NCBI RefSeq assembly: GCF_000427095.1
Contig: NC_021487.1
Coordinates: forward strand, 2,191,325-2,255,324
Reading direction: 5' to 3'
DNA length: 64,000 nucleotides
Source: Chthonomonas calidirosea T49
Lineage (GTDB): Bacteria; Armatimonadota; Chthonomonadetes; Chthonomonadales; Chthonomonadaceae
Position numbers and translations under genes: made by a program. This document shows, one piece after another, positions 52,107 through 61,485 of the stretch. The notes under the pieces were generated by a model. That model saw only the letters and a program-made list of their open reading frames with translations, had not been told where the DNA came from and ran no database searches. Every line of letters starts with the position of its first letter. Position 1 is the stretch's first letter.

Positions 52107-54905
52107 CTATTCACTCCACCCTTTGAAGTCCGTTGCACCTTCCATAGCCTTTGTCAGGTTTGCCAGCACTTCGGCAAGGTCATCTATCCTCTTTTCTCTT
52201 AGATAGGCTTCATTGGCATCACTACTTACTCCGCTATGAGCTATGGCCATTACGCGGGCTCTTAGTCCTCCCACCAGAGATCGTATCTGCGGTTCTTGCG
52301 GAGCATCGTTCACGCCTAGCAGAGGAAACAGCAAAGAAGCCCAACTCTCTGAGGAGGACGATAGATCGTTGAGGCATCCCGAAAGCAGAAGATGCTCCTT
52401 TGCACGGGTAAGAGCGACATAGAGCAACCGCATGGCCTCCTCTTGATCGCGCTTTAACCGCATTGCCTCGATGACGCTGTAGGCGAGATCGGGTTTCCCC
52501 ATAATTCGAGAGCCGATGGCCATGGTTTTTCCATGGCAGATAAACAGCTCCTGAGAAGGCAATTGAAACGGATGAGAAAGATCGGCCAAGCAGACCAGTG
52601 GAAACTCCAACCCCTTAGCCCGATGGATGGTCAGCATTCGCACCACATCCGCCTCCTCCTCTTCCGTTGGCGCATCGCCTTCGCGCGGAGAGAGTTTTTC
52701 TATCTCCTTAAGTTGCTGAATAAAGGCGGAGACACCGAAAACCGGCTCTGTGCTTGCCATTTGTAGAAGCTTGCGCATATTTGCCAGTCTCCTTCGCCCA
52801 TTAGGCCGACTTAGGAGACAGATGTCGTAGTTCGTGTGCAAAATGAGCCTCTCTAAAATCTGACCGACGGGGAGCCTATCTGCTTGTGCTCGGAGCGTCT
52901 CCACGATCTGCAAAAAGCAATGGAGCCTTTCTTTTTCTCTTTCGGTTAAAACCCGTGAGCTTAGGAGAGAACCTAGGTAAAGATGAAGCGGCTCAGAGCT
53001 TCTTTCTCTCCGAAGGCGATGCAGTTCCACCAACGAATCGATCCTTAGCCCTACAAACGGCGAGCGTAATACTGCAGTCAACGCTATATCATCGAAGGGA
53101 GTATCGAGATAAAGTAGAGCATTCAAAAGATCGCGCACCTCTTGCCTCGCATAGTAGCCACGCCCTCCACCCACTACGAAACAAGGTACTCCTTGACTTG
53201 CAAAAGCCTCTTCATAAAGGGCGATCTTCGTTAGGCTACGAAAAAGCACGGCGATATCGCGCCAGCGTATCGGCTCGCCACATCTCGGATCGGAGCGAGC
53301 CGTGATACGTAGCTGCCCCTTCTCCACAATCTCACGAATGCGAAAGGCTAAAGCCTCGGCTTCTCTAAGAAGGTAAGCATCTCTACGCATATTTTTCGCA
53401 AGCAGAATCTCTATGGAGGGCGCTTCCTTTGGCAAGAAGTCTGCTCCAGGCGTTAGCGGCTCAAAGCTTTCTAGTGCGAAGGCTCTTTGTCGAAATACCT
53501 GATCGACCAGTCGAAGCACCTCAGGTCGAGAACGAAAATTGTCGGCAAGACGCACGTGGATAGCCTCTCTTTTATTTTCCGCGTCTCGAACGGCCTCACG
53601 AAACAGCAGAGGCTCCGCTCCACGAAAGCCGTAGATAGACTGTTGGATGTCACCGACCAGAAATTTTCTGTTACAAATTTGCCCGTCTTCCTTATGCAGC
53701 AGTTCGACGAGGCGTACTTGCAGAAGATTTGTATCCTGAAACTCATCTACTAGCAGGTGACGGAAGTGTTTTTGATAGCGATGGCGCACTGCCGGAAAAT
53801 TTTCCAACAGTTGTATCGCCTTGCTCTGAAGATCCTCCATATCCAGGCAGCCGAGTTGGCGCTTACTCTTCTCATACGCCCGCCATACCTGCAGCAGAAG
53901 CACCACAAAACTATGACAGAAGCGGATCGCTTGTTCCTCTAGCTCGCGGCTCGTTTTATGCACTTTCAGCGCTTGGGCAACCGCCTCTTTTATGCGATAG
54001 AGAAGAGGCAAGAGATCATGTTCGCTGGGGCCACTTGCGTAAACGATGCGTCTATTTACAAGAGGCTTTATTTTTTCAAACCATCCCAATAGCAAGTTGG
54101 GATCGCCACTGTTTAGAGGACATGCAGTGATTTGGTTGTCTAACTTGCTAACGATCGCACGCATCTCGCTTCTCAGGTTTCCAAGAAGCGGCATAAGCGC
54201 TTCACGACAAGCCAGTATCTCAGCGACGAGAGGTTCAAAAAAGCCACGTACAGCCACTAGGTTTCTTCTGGCGATCCCATCGAGCGCCTCGGCAGCGAGA
54301 GCTTCAACATCTTCTCGTTGCCATCCAGCATTTCTTAGGGTCATGAGTACCTGTTCCACCGCCTCTGCCAACAATCCAGATGCATCATATCCACTTTGCA
54401 ATTCATGCTGTTTATTTTGTATTGCTATAAGGAGTTCCTGTATCCATCTGTCGTTCTTCTCCACAAGGCGATCTAACTCTATCTCGCAACAGCGACGTAG
54501 AAGCTGAGCGGCTCTCACCTCGTCAAGCGCTTGAAACTGGGGATCTATCTGGGCTTCAAAAGGGTTTTCCAACAGTAGGCGCGCACAAAACCCATGTATG
54601 GTGCTAATGTAGGCATTTTCAATCTGATGGAGCTCCTCTATCAGATTCCGCTGTCGAAAGGCCTCAATGATCCGGTTTTTCATTTCGCGCGTGGCCTTAT
54701 CGGTGAAAGTTATCACAAGGATCTGTTCGGGCGTAGCCCGAAGCTCTTCCGCAAGGCGCCCACACTTGCTCCCGACAACTATCCGAATGAAGCGCTCCAC
54801 CAACACTTTGGTTTTTCCCGACCCTGCGCCTGCAGACACACAGACGTTCCTATCCAAAGTCTCGATAGCCTTACGCTGCGATCGGGTGAAAGTAGCACTC
54901 AACAT
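52107..54905 (-). CDS. UvrD/AddA-type superfamily I helicase lacking the C-terminal nuclease
   Basis: About 932 residues from ATG 54905 (MLSATFTRSQRKAIETLDRN), with GAGGAGA in front; the longer frame runs into parA's promoter. SF1 motifs: Q motif in the N-terminus, CVSAGAGSGKTKVLVERF (Walker A), ILVITFTDKATREMKNRI, MEDLQSKAIQLLEN, HLLVDEFQDTNLLQ (Walker B), FLVGDIQQSIYGFRGA, LADNFRSRPEVL, MLTIHRAKGLEFPLVCLADL, LLYVALTRAKEHLLLSG. AddA proteins end in a RecB-type nuclease, which is absent here. No addB neighbour is visible. It probably acts in recombination or repair. Divergent from parA. Confidence 0.88.
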   Translation of the reverse strand: MLSATFTRSQRKAIETLDRNVCVSAGAGSGKTKVLVERFIRIVVGSKCGRLAEELRATPEQILVITFTDKATREMKNRIIEAFRQRNLIEELHQIENAYISTIHGFCARLLLENPFEAQIDPQFQALDEVRAAQLLRRCCEIELDRLVEKNDRWIQELLIAIQNKQHELQSGYDASGLLAEAVEQVLMTLRNAGWQREDVEALAAEALDGIARRNLVAVRGFFEPLVAEILACREALMPLLGNLRSEMRAIVSKLDNQITACPLNSGDPNLLLGWFEKIKPLVNRRIVYASGPSEHDLLPLLYRIKEAVAQALKVHKTSRELEEQAIRFCHSFVVLLLQVWRAYEKSKRQLGCLDMEDLQSKAIQLLENFPAVRHRYQKHFRHLLVDEFQDTNLLQVRLVELLHKEDGQICNRKFLVGDIQQSIYGFRGAEPLLFREAVRDAENKREAIHVRLADNFRSRPEVLRLVDQVFRQRAFALESFEPLTPGADFLPKEAPSIEILLAKNMRRDAYLLREAEALAFRIREIVEKGQLRITARSDPRCGEPIRWRDIAVLFRSLTKIALYEEAFASQGVPCFVVGGGRGYYARQEVRDLLNALLYLDTPFDDIALTAVLRSPFVGLRIDSLVELHRLRRERSSEPLHLYLGSLLSSRVLTEREKERLHCFLQIVETLRAQADRLPVGQILERLILHTNYDICLLSRPNGRRRLANMRKLLQMASTEPVFGVSAFIQQLKEIEKLSPREGDAPTEEEEADVVRMLTIHRAKGLEFPLVCLADLSHPFQLPSQELFICHGKTMAIGSRIMGKPDLAYSVIEAMRLKRDQEEAMRLLYVALTRAKEHLLLSGCLNDLSSSSESWASLLFPLLGVNDAPQEPQIRSLVGGLRARVMAIAHSGVSSDANEAYLREKRIDDLAEVLANLTKAMEGATDFKGWSE

Positions 54906-54979
54906 CCATCTCCTCACGTATCTACCTACTTCTTGGAGTATACTCTTTTCAACATGTGTTGGCGTCCCTCGGATACGAT

Positions 54980-55774
54980 ATGACCACAGTATACGCAATT
55001 GTCAATCAAAAAGGCGGGGTTGGAAAAACCACAACAGCCATCAACATCGCCGCCTACACCGCGTTGGCAGGCGCTAGAACGCTGCTTATTGACCTTGACC
55101 CACAGGGCAATGCAACAAGCGGCCTTGGCATCAACAGAAAATCCTTGGAGTACTCGACTTACGAGGTGCTAGTGGAAGGTCATCCTCTCCTCGAGTCGCT
55201 TGTAGAAACTCCTATCACGGGCCTTTCACTGCTTCCAGCCACCATCGATCTTGCGGGCGCCGAGTTAGAGTTAATGCCTAAAATCGGGCGAGATAGCTAT
55301 CTACGTGAGGCCATCGAGCCGGCTACAGACCACTTCGATCTGATCTTCATAGATGCGCCTCCCTCTTTGGGCATTCTCACGGTAAATGCTCTGGTAGCCG
55401 CGGAAGGCCTTATCATACCCCTTCAGGCCGAGTTCTATGCTTTGGAGGGGATCTCACAGCTTTTGCGCACCATCGAGCTCGTACGCCAGCGATTGAACCC
55501 TAAATTGGAGATCGCCAAGGTGATTTTGACGATGGTCGACTCCCGTACCCGTCTCTCACAACAAGTCGCTGATGAGGTACGCCAATTTTTAGGGGACAAA
55601 GTCTCTGCGATTGAGGTACCTCGCAATGTGCGATTATCCGAGGCACCCAGTCATGGACTTCCTATCGCTCTCTACGATCCCCGCTCCCGCGGGGCGCTTG
55701 CCTACAAGAAAATTGCGGAGGAGATATATGGCCAAACGCGGACTCGGTCGCGGCCTCGCCATGCTACTTCCTGA
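54980..55774 (+). CDS. parA: chromosome partitioning ATPase ParA (Soj)
   Basis: 264 residues from ATG 54980 (MTTVYAIVNQKGGVGKTTTA), matching family N-termini; an in-frame GTG at 54956 is less likely. Deviant Walker A KGGVGKTT, LLIDLDPQGNATSGLG, FIDAPPSLGILTVNAL and IIPLQAEFYALEGISQLL are ParA/Soj landmarks. It segregates chromosome origins with ParB at parS. TATACT (54939-54944) may be its -10. The 3' end overlaps parB by 47 nt. Confidence 0.96.
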   Translation: MTTVYAIVNQKGGVGKTTTAINIAAYTALAGARTLLIDLDPQGNATSGLGINRKSLEYSTYEVLVEGHPLLESLVETPITGLSLLPATIDLAGAELELMPKIGRDSYLREAIEPATDHFDLIFIDAPPSLGILTVNALVAAEGLIIPLQAEFYALEGISQLLRTIELVRQRLNPKLEIAKVILTMVDSRTRLSQQVADEVRQFLGDKVSAIEVPRNVRLSEAPSHGLPIALYDPRSRGALAYKKIAEEIYGQTRTRSRPRHATS

Positions 55775-56588
55775 GGCCGCTGATATCCCTCAGGGTCAGG
55801 TACGCGAGATAGATATTTCTGAGGTTCTTCCAAATCCTTATCAACCACGAACCCTCTTCGACCCGGTGGCACTTGAAGAGTTAGTGCAATCTATTCGCGA
55901 GCATGGGGTGCTTCAGCCCATACTCGTGAGGGAGACCGAATCGGGCAAATTTGAGGTTGTGGCCGGTGAACGTCGCCTTCGTGCCGCCCAACGAGCTGGG
56001 CTCACTCGTATCCCTGCTATGGTACGTTCCTGTTCCGATCGGGAAATGCTCGAGGTGGCCATCGTCGAGAACCTTCAACGTGAGGATATCACCCCCATCG
56101 AAGCCGCCAAAGCCTATCTTCGAATGATGCGCGAATTCGGCCTAACCCAAGAGCAGGTTGCTCAACGTGTTGGGAAGACCCGCACCGCGATCGCCAATGC
56201 GCTCCGCCTTCTACAGCTACCAGAGGAGGTTCAGGAGAGCATTGAACGTGGAGAGATCACCGAAGGGCATGGCCGTGCCCTTATGATGGCAGAGCGTCCC
56301 GAGGTGATCTTACGTCTCTGGACTGTTGTTAAATCGCGTGGGCTATCCGTAAGGGAAACAGAGCGTCTGGCCAAAGCCTCCCGCCATTCTGCCGCTCCGC
56401 CTTCCGTTTCTGCTTCTTTTTCTCCCGACCCGCAGATCCAATACATTCAAGAACGTCTTCAGGGCGCCCTTAAGACACGTGTAAGCCTCCACTATGCTTC
56501 GAGCGGCGCAGGTTGCATCGAAATTTTCTTCTACTCTCTCGATGAACTAGAACGTCTTCTCGATCTCCTTGTGCCTCAGGAAGGTTAA
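55728..56588 (+). CDS. parB: chromosome partitioning protein ParB (Spo0J)
   Basis: 286 residues from ATG 55728 (MAKRGLGRGLAMLLPEAADI), which has GGAGGAG upstream and the classic KRGLGRGL N-terminus. The CTP-binding/clamp domain contains NPYQPRTLFD, LQPILVRETESGKFEVVAGE and GERRLRAAQRAG. The GENLQREDITPIEAA-type segment is here VENLQREDITPIEAAKAY. The parS-reading HTH has QEQVAQRVGKTRTAIANALR-type sequence near 145-165. The C-terminal dimer domain closes the protein. A canonical parS was not seen in the window. Confidence 0.96.
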   Translation: MAKRGLGRGLAMLLPEAADIPQGQVREIDISEVLPNPYQPRTLFDPVALEELVQSIREHGVLQPILVRETESGKFEVVAGERRLRAAQRAGLTRIPAMVRSCSDREMLEVAIVENLQREDITPIEAAKAYLRMMREFGLTQEQVAQRVGKTRTAIANALRLLQLPEEVQESIERGEITEGHGRALMMAERPEVILRLWTVVKSRGLSVRETERLAKASRHSAAPPSVSASFSPDPQIQYIQERLQGALKTRVSLHYASSGAGCIEIFFYSLDELERLLDLLVPQEG

Positions 56589-56595
56589 ACGCCCA

Positions 56596-57072
56596 ATGAA
56601 CAAAGAACGTTTCTACTTCCACGATCCGCTGGCTCCCTCACCCAATGTACCGCTCTCCCCTGGTGTCTCCGCCGTTCTCATGGACTCCATCGGCCGCATT
56701 TTATTCCTTAAGCGTCATCTGAGCGACTACTGGTCATTACCTGGGGGGCGTATTGACCTCCTTGAATCCGCTGCGGAATGTTGTATCCGCGAGGTTTTGG
56801 AAGAGACAGGTCTCTTGACCCGTGTTGTCCGCCTCATCTCGATCAACACCGACCCGACGAGCATCGTCGCCTATCCCGATGGAAATGTGCATCGCAGTTT
56901 CGTTCTGTGCTTTTTGGTGGAGCATGTTGAGGGCAAGCTGCGACTTGGAGAGGAAGCCACAGATTTTCGTTGGTGTACTCCCTCAGACTTGGAATCTCTG
57001 CTCGTTATTCCAGACAGTCGTCAGAACGCGCTTGATGCTTGGGCAAACCGGCTTACGACCTTTATTCGCTGA
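56596..57072 (+). CDS. NUDIX hydrolase
   Basis: 158 residues from ATG 56596 (MNKERFYFHDPLAPSP). The Nudix box is complete: GGRIDLLESAAECCIREVLE then ETGL, near residues 50-73. The family hydrolyses nucleoside diphosphates linked to another moiety; the substrate cannot be read from sequence. AGGAAGG precedes the start by about ten bases. It begins eight bases after parB stops, so it rides in the parAB operon. Confidence 0.93.
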   Translation: MNKERFYFHDPLAPSPNVPLSPGVSAVLMDSIGRILFLKRHLSDYWSLPGGRIDLLESAAECCIREVLEETGLLTRVVRLISINTDPTSIVAYPDGNVHRSFVLCFLVEHVEGKLRLGEEATDFRWCTPSDLESLLVIPDSRQNALDAWANRLTTFIR

Positions 57073-57073
57073 A

Positions 57074-57089
57074 TGTCAAACGTTTGACA
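57074..57089. promoter_or_regulatory. perfect 16-bp palindrome behind the parAB-nudix operon
   Basis: TGTCAAACGTTTGACA is fully self-complementary and starts two bases after the Nudix stop codon. It has the length and the outer TGT/ACA and central ACGT of a parS site (consensus TGTTTCACGTGAAACA) but differs at six inner positions. A ParB-like or other dimeric regulator could bind it. Confidence 0.5.
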
Positions 57090-57175
57090 GTATCCACTCC
57101 ACTCCAATTTACCCAAAGAGCATCTCCATGCTTCAACGGGGTTCTAAGAGAGCTTCCGAGGGACTAGGGAAACTT

Positions 57176-57205
57176 AAAAGGGGCAGGAAAACTCCTGCCC
57201 CTTTT
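57176..57205. terminator. bidirectional terminator between nudix and flgM
   Basis: A perfect 13-bp stem (AAAAGGGGCAGGA at 57176-57188, TCCTGCCCCTTTT at 57193-57205) with AAAC loop. The A-run and T-run make it work in both directions, serving convergent genes. Confidence 0.93.
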
Positions 57206-57226
57206 GTTGCCTGGAGTCAACAGTGA

Positions 57227-57544
57227 TCACAGTGCCGTGTTGTCGGCAAGGGTGCGTCGGATCATGAGGTCTGCAACATCTTCTCCACTCACGTGGTACT
57301 GACCACTCTCTACAAGAGCCTTTAACTGCATCACACGGTCCATTCGAACATCAGGAACCTGCTCGATAGCCTGTTTGACCTTTTGGATATCCTGCGCCTT
57401 GGCGGATATCTCAACGGATACAGCCTCCGAACTAATCGAGGACGAATCACTGTTTTGAGAACGCGCGATGCGACTTTTGGCGCTCCCACCACGTATGGGT
57501 GTTGTGGCCAACAGACGATTCACTTCCTCAGTAGATATCTGCAT
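57227..57544 (-). CDS. flgM: FlgM, anti-sigma-28 factor
   Basis: 105 residues. FlgM binds the flagellar sigma factor (FliA/sigma-28) and holds late flagellar genes off until it is exported. Family features are the disordered Ser-rich N-terminal half (SDSSSISSEAVSVEISAKAQ) and the C-terminal sigma-binding helices (KVKQAIEQVPDVRMDRVMQL, ALVESGQYHVSGEDVADLMI). GGAGG lies just before ATG 57544. It is controlled by a c-di-GMP riboswitch and its own promoter in the 242-bp upstream gap, a direct link to the flagellin gene at the window start. Confidence 0.85.
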   Translation of the reverse strand: MQISTEEVNRLLATTPIRGGSAKSRIARSQNSDSSSISSEAVSVEISAKAQDIQKVKQAIEQVPDVRMDRVMQLKALVESGQYHVSGEDVADLMIRRTLADNTAL

Positions 57545-57593
57545 TGTTTTGCCTCCTCTCCTGACTATTAGGACGCGAACATCGCGCCAGACT

Positions 57594-57694
57594 GAGTCGA
57601 GGACGGCAACCTGGCAACCATGGGGGACAACCCCCTACAGGCCCATGGCTTTGCGCCCCCACATTTCTATGGGTTTGCCTTTTCTACGTCTCCC
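57594..57694 (-). ncRNA. cyclic-di-GMP-I riboswitch (GEMM-I) in the flgM leader
   Basis: Read on the minus strand, the aptamer shows the conserved order of GEMM-I. P1 is closed by GAGACG with CGTCCTC (one bulge), followed by AAGGCAAACC. The P2 stem CCCATA/TGTGGG is capped by the hallmark GAAA tetraloop, with GCGCAAAGCC between stems. The P3 arm GGGCCTGTA is topped by GGGGG/CCCCC and returns through GGTTGCCAGG, and the terminal TTGCCG closes the junction. Between aptamer and start codon is a hairpin (GGCGCGA/TCGCGTC, 57572-57588) without a T run, so control is probably at translation. TCCTC (57599-57603) in the 3' P1 strand can pair with GAGGA of the ribosome site, suggesting an ON switch (inference). 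Confidence 0.93.
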
Positions 57695-57749
57695 GATTCC
57701 TAATTATTGGAACTTTGCTGTAATATCTTTAGGGACATCGGCTAACAAC

Positions 57750-57779
57750 AGAATATTCTATGGGGGATAGCGATGTCAA
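57750..57779 (-). promoter_or_regulatory. sigma-70-type promoter of the riboswitch-flgM transcript
   Basis: Consensus TTGACA (57779-57774) and TATTCT (57755-57750) with an 18-bp spacer. Transcription would start near 57743, giving a leader of about 200 nt that contains the whole c-di-GMP aptamer. Confidence 0.7.
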
Positions 57780-57786
57780 GGGGCAC

Positions 57787-59097
<1,311 letters not shown>

Positions 59098-59156
59098 TCA
59101 TATTTTGTTGCTTCTATACAGCACTTTTGTGTAGAAATTCTAATAAGAACGATTCA

Positions 59157-60209
59157 TCATGATTGACCGTTTTCATGGCGTTGTGGGTTCACGATGATAC
59201 CATCAAAAATGGCTGCGTTCGTCTTTACTCGACAGTTGCGCCCAACAACACAGCGCTCGAGATGTGTGTTGCGCATGACCACAGAACCATCCCATAAAAT
59301 GCTCTCCTGAACCGTCGCGCCCTCCTCAACGGCACAGTTGTTTCCGATGACGGTATGTTCGAGGACGCGCGCTCCGGCTAGTATCTGCACATTGTTGCCA
59401 ATTGCAACCGGATAGCCTATTTCAGCAGTCGGGTCGATCTCCACATTTTCGCCCATCCACACAAATTTACGAACTTCCTGCAAGGCAATACGCGCTTTAA
59501 CCCTACCTTCTAGCATGTCGCGATGCGTCTGCTGGTACACCTTAAGGTTACCTACATCGCGCCAATAGGCCGCGGTAAGGTGACCGAAGAGGGGCAGTTT
59601 TTGTTCGAGCAGCATCGGGAAAACTTGCTTCCCAAAGAGGTAAAAAACATCGTGAGGTATCAGCTCAAAGATGGCCGGCTCGAAAACGTAAACGCCCGTG
59701 TTGGCGGTGTTAGAGAAGATCACCTCGCCTTTGGGTTTCTCTAAAAACCGTGTAATGCGCCCTTCCTCGTTCATAAGAACGATCCCATATTCGCTGGGAT
59801 CATCTACAATAGAAAGGGCGATGGTGGCGAGAGCTTTCTTCTCCCGATGAGTCTTGAGCAGTCGAGAGAGATCCATATCGGTTAAGTCGTCTCCACCGAT
59901 CACCAAGAACGTCTCGTCTTTGAAAAAATCTTCGGCACGCTTTAGACTGCCCGCATCTCCCCAAAGCTGATCTTCATAGGCCCAGTGTATGCGGGCCCCC
60001 CAACGCGATCCATCCCCAAAGTAGGCGGCTATTTGGTCGCCGAGATAGTGCAGATTCACCATAATTTCGGTGAACCCATGACGAACCAAAAGCTCGATAA
60101 GATACTCCATCACGGGACGATTGACGATGGGAACGAGCGGTTTGGGAACATTACGGGTAAGGGGATCGAGGCGTGATCCAACCCCAGCTGCCAAAATCAT
60201 CGCTCTCAT
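59157..60209 (-). CDS. sugar-phosphate nucleotidyltransferase with left-handed beta-helix domain
   Basis: 350 residues. The N-terminal nucleotidyltransferase domain opens with MILAAGVGSRLDPLTRNVPK then PLVPIVNRPVMEYLIELL; FLVIGGDDLTDMDLSRLL holds the metal-binding acidic residues. Residues about 255-345 are hexapeptide repeats (AEIGYPVAIGNNVQILAGAR; NCAVEEGATVQESILWDGSV), the left-handed beta-helix. It resembles mannose-1-phosphate guanylyl- or glucose-1-phosphate thymidylyltransferases; which nucleotide and sugar is not clear. Last gene of the polysaccharide operon. Confidence 0.88.
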   Translation of the reverse strand: MRAMILAAGVGSRLDPLTRNVPKPLVPIVNRPVMEYLIELLVRHGFTEIMVNLHYLGDQIAAYFGDGSRWGARIHWAYEDQLWGDAGSLKRAEDFFKDETFLVIGGDDLTDMDLSRLLKTHREKKALATIALSIVDDPSEYGIVLMNEEGRITRFLEKPKGEVIFSNTANTGVYVFEPAIFELIPHDVFYLFGKQVFPMLLEQKLPLFGHLTAAYWRDVGNLKVYQQTHRDMLEGRVKARIALQEVRKFVWMGENVEIDPTAEIGYPVAIGNNVQILAGARVLEHTVIGNNCAVEEGATVQESILWDGSVVMRNTHLERCVVGRNCRVKTNAAIFDGIIVNPQRHENGQS

Positions 60210-60328
60210 ATTCGTTGTTTCAGCTCCTTAGCAAGGAAGTTCCAAATGTAGAGGCAGTTATCGCCTCCTCATTTTTAGACTATTTTCGGCATCCTAAAGG
60301 TGCGTTCTTGAACATAACCTGCGCAATG

Positions 60329-61435
60329 TTAGGCACTATCAAGGAAGTTACATATGCACTCGGCCACATACTCAACCTGCTCCGTAGTAAGTTCCGGCAC
60401 AACAGGAATGGAAAGCACTTCACGTGTAGCCCGTTCTGCACAGGGAAAGTCACCTAAATGATAGCCGAGGCTCGCATAAGGAGGCTGAATATGAAGCGGT
60501 TGTGGGTAGAACACCTTGCTGTCTACCCCATGCTGCTGAAGATATGCTTGCAGTGCATCGCGCTGTGGATGGCGGATAGTGTATTGATGGTAAACATGGT
60601 AGTTTCCAGGTTCGATGCCGGGCAACGTTACACTTGTGCCCGCAAGAAACGTCTGATAGAGAGCGGCATGCTGCCTCCTTGCTTCGTTCCACTCCTCTAG
60701 CATAGGGAGCTTTGCTAGCAGCACTGCAGCCTGCAGAGTATCTAGTCGGCTGGTATAACCGATGACCTCGTAGTGGCCATAACCGCTTTGACCATGTACG
60801 CGCAGCATACGGACGGTGCTCGCAATCTCGGCATCGTTCGTAAGCACCATGCCACCATCCCCAAAAGCGCCGAGATTTTTTGTGGGGTAGAAGGAGAGAA
60901 TCGTTGCATCTCCCGTCTCCGCAACTCGAATGCCGCGCTGCTTTGCTCCGATGGCTTGAGCCGCATCTATAATAAGTTTAAGATTATATCGCTTGCATAG
61001 CTCCTGAAGTTGTCCTCGATCGACCATTTGGCCAAAAAGATCTACAGGAAGAAGCGCACGCGTACGAGGTGTAATCGCCTGCTCAATGCGGGCAACGTCT
61101 ATGTTAAAGGTACAGAGATCGATGTCCACGAACACGGGGCGAGCTCCAACGAGCATAATCGCCTCACTTGTCGCCCCAAAGGTAAAAGGTGTGGTTATGA
61201 CCTCATCTCCAGGCCCAATACCGCAGGCGCGTAAGGCTAAAACGAGGGCGTCGGTGCCTGAGGCTACACCGATACCAAAACGAGCACCGCTTAACGCGGC
61301 AATCTCCGATTCGAGCTTATGAACAGCATCTCCATCAATAAAACAAGCGGTCTCACAAACGTGAGCTATAGCAGCATCAATCGTTTCTTTCAAACTTAGA
61401 TACTGCGCGCGTAAGTCCACAAGCGGTACTCTCAA
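60329..61435 (-). CDS. DegT/DnrJ/EryC1/StrS-family PLP aminotransferase
   Basis: 368 residues. Transfers an amino group to a nucleotide-linked keto sugar. Motifs: VPLVDLRAQYLSLKETIDAA, GVASGTDALVLALRACGIG, PGDEVITTPFTFGATSEAIM, LIIDAAQAIGAKQRG, and the PLP-Lys segment LSFYPTKNLGAFGDGGMVL. The start is TTG 61435, preceded by GGAGGAG. The sugar operon context (NTP transferase, GalU, Gfo/Idh) suggests an amino-sugar for surface polysaccharide. Confidence 0.93.
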   Translation of the reverse strand: MRVPLVDLRAQYLSLKETIDAAIAHVCETACFIDGDAVHKLESEIAALSGARFGIGVASGTDALVLALRACGIGPGDEVITTPFTFGATSEAIMLVGARPVFVDIDLCTFNIDVARIEQAITPRTRALLPVDLFGQMVDRGQLQELCKRYNLKLIIDAAQAIGAKQRGIRVAETGDATILSFYPTKNLGAFGDGGMVLTNDAEIASTVRMLRVHGQSGYGHYEVIGYTSRLDTLQAAVLLAKLPMLEEWNEARRQHAALYQTFLAGTSVTLPGIEPGNYHVYHQYTIRHPQRDALQAYLQQHGVDSKVFYPQPLHIQPPYASLGYHLGDFPCAERATREVLSIPVVPELTTEQVEYVAECICNFLDSA

Positions 61436-61485
61436 AACACTCCTCCCCAGCGGGTTTCGAATATGGCTTCAGAGGCCCTCGCTGT

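Noticed and set aside
54939-57100. Canonical parS near parAB
   Set aside because: TGTTTCACGTGAAACA or a close variant was not seen; only the diverged palindrome at 57074 was found.
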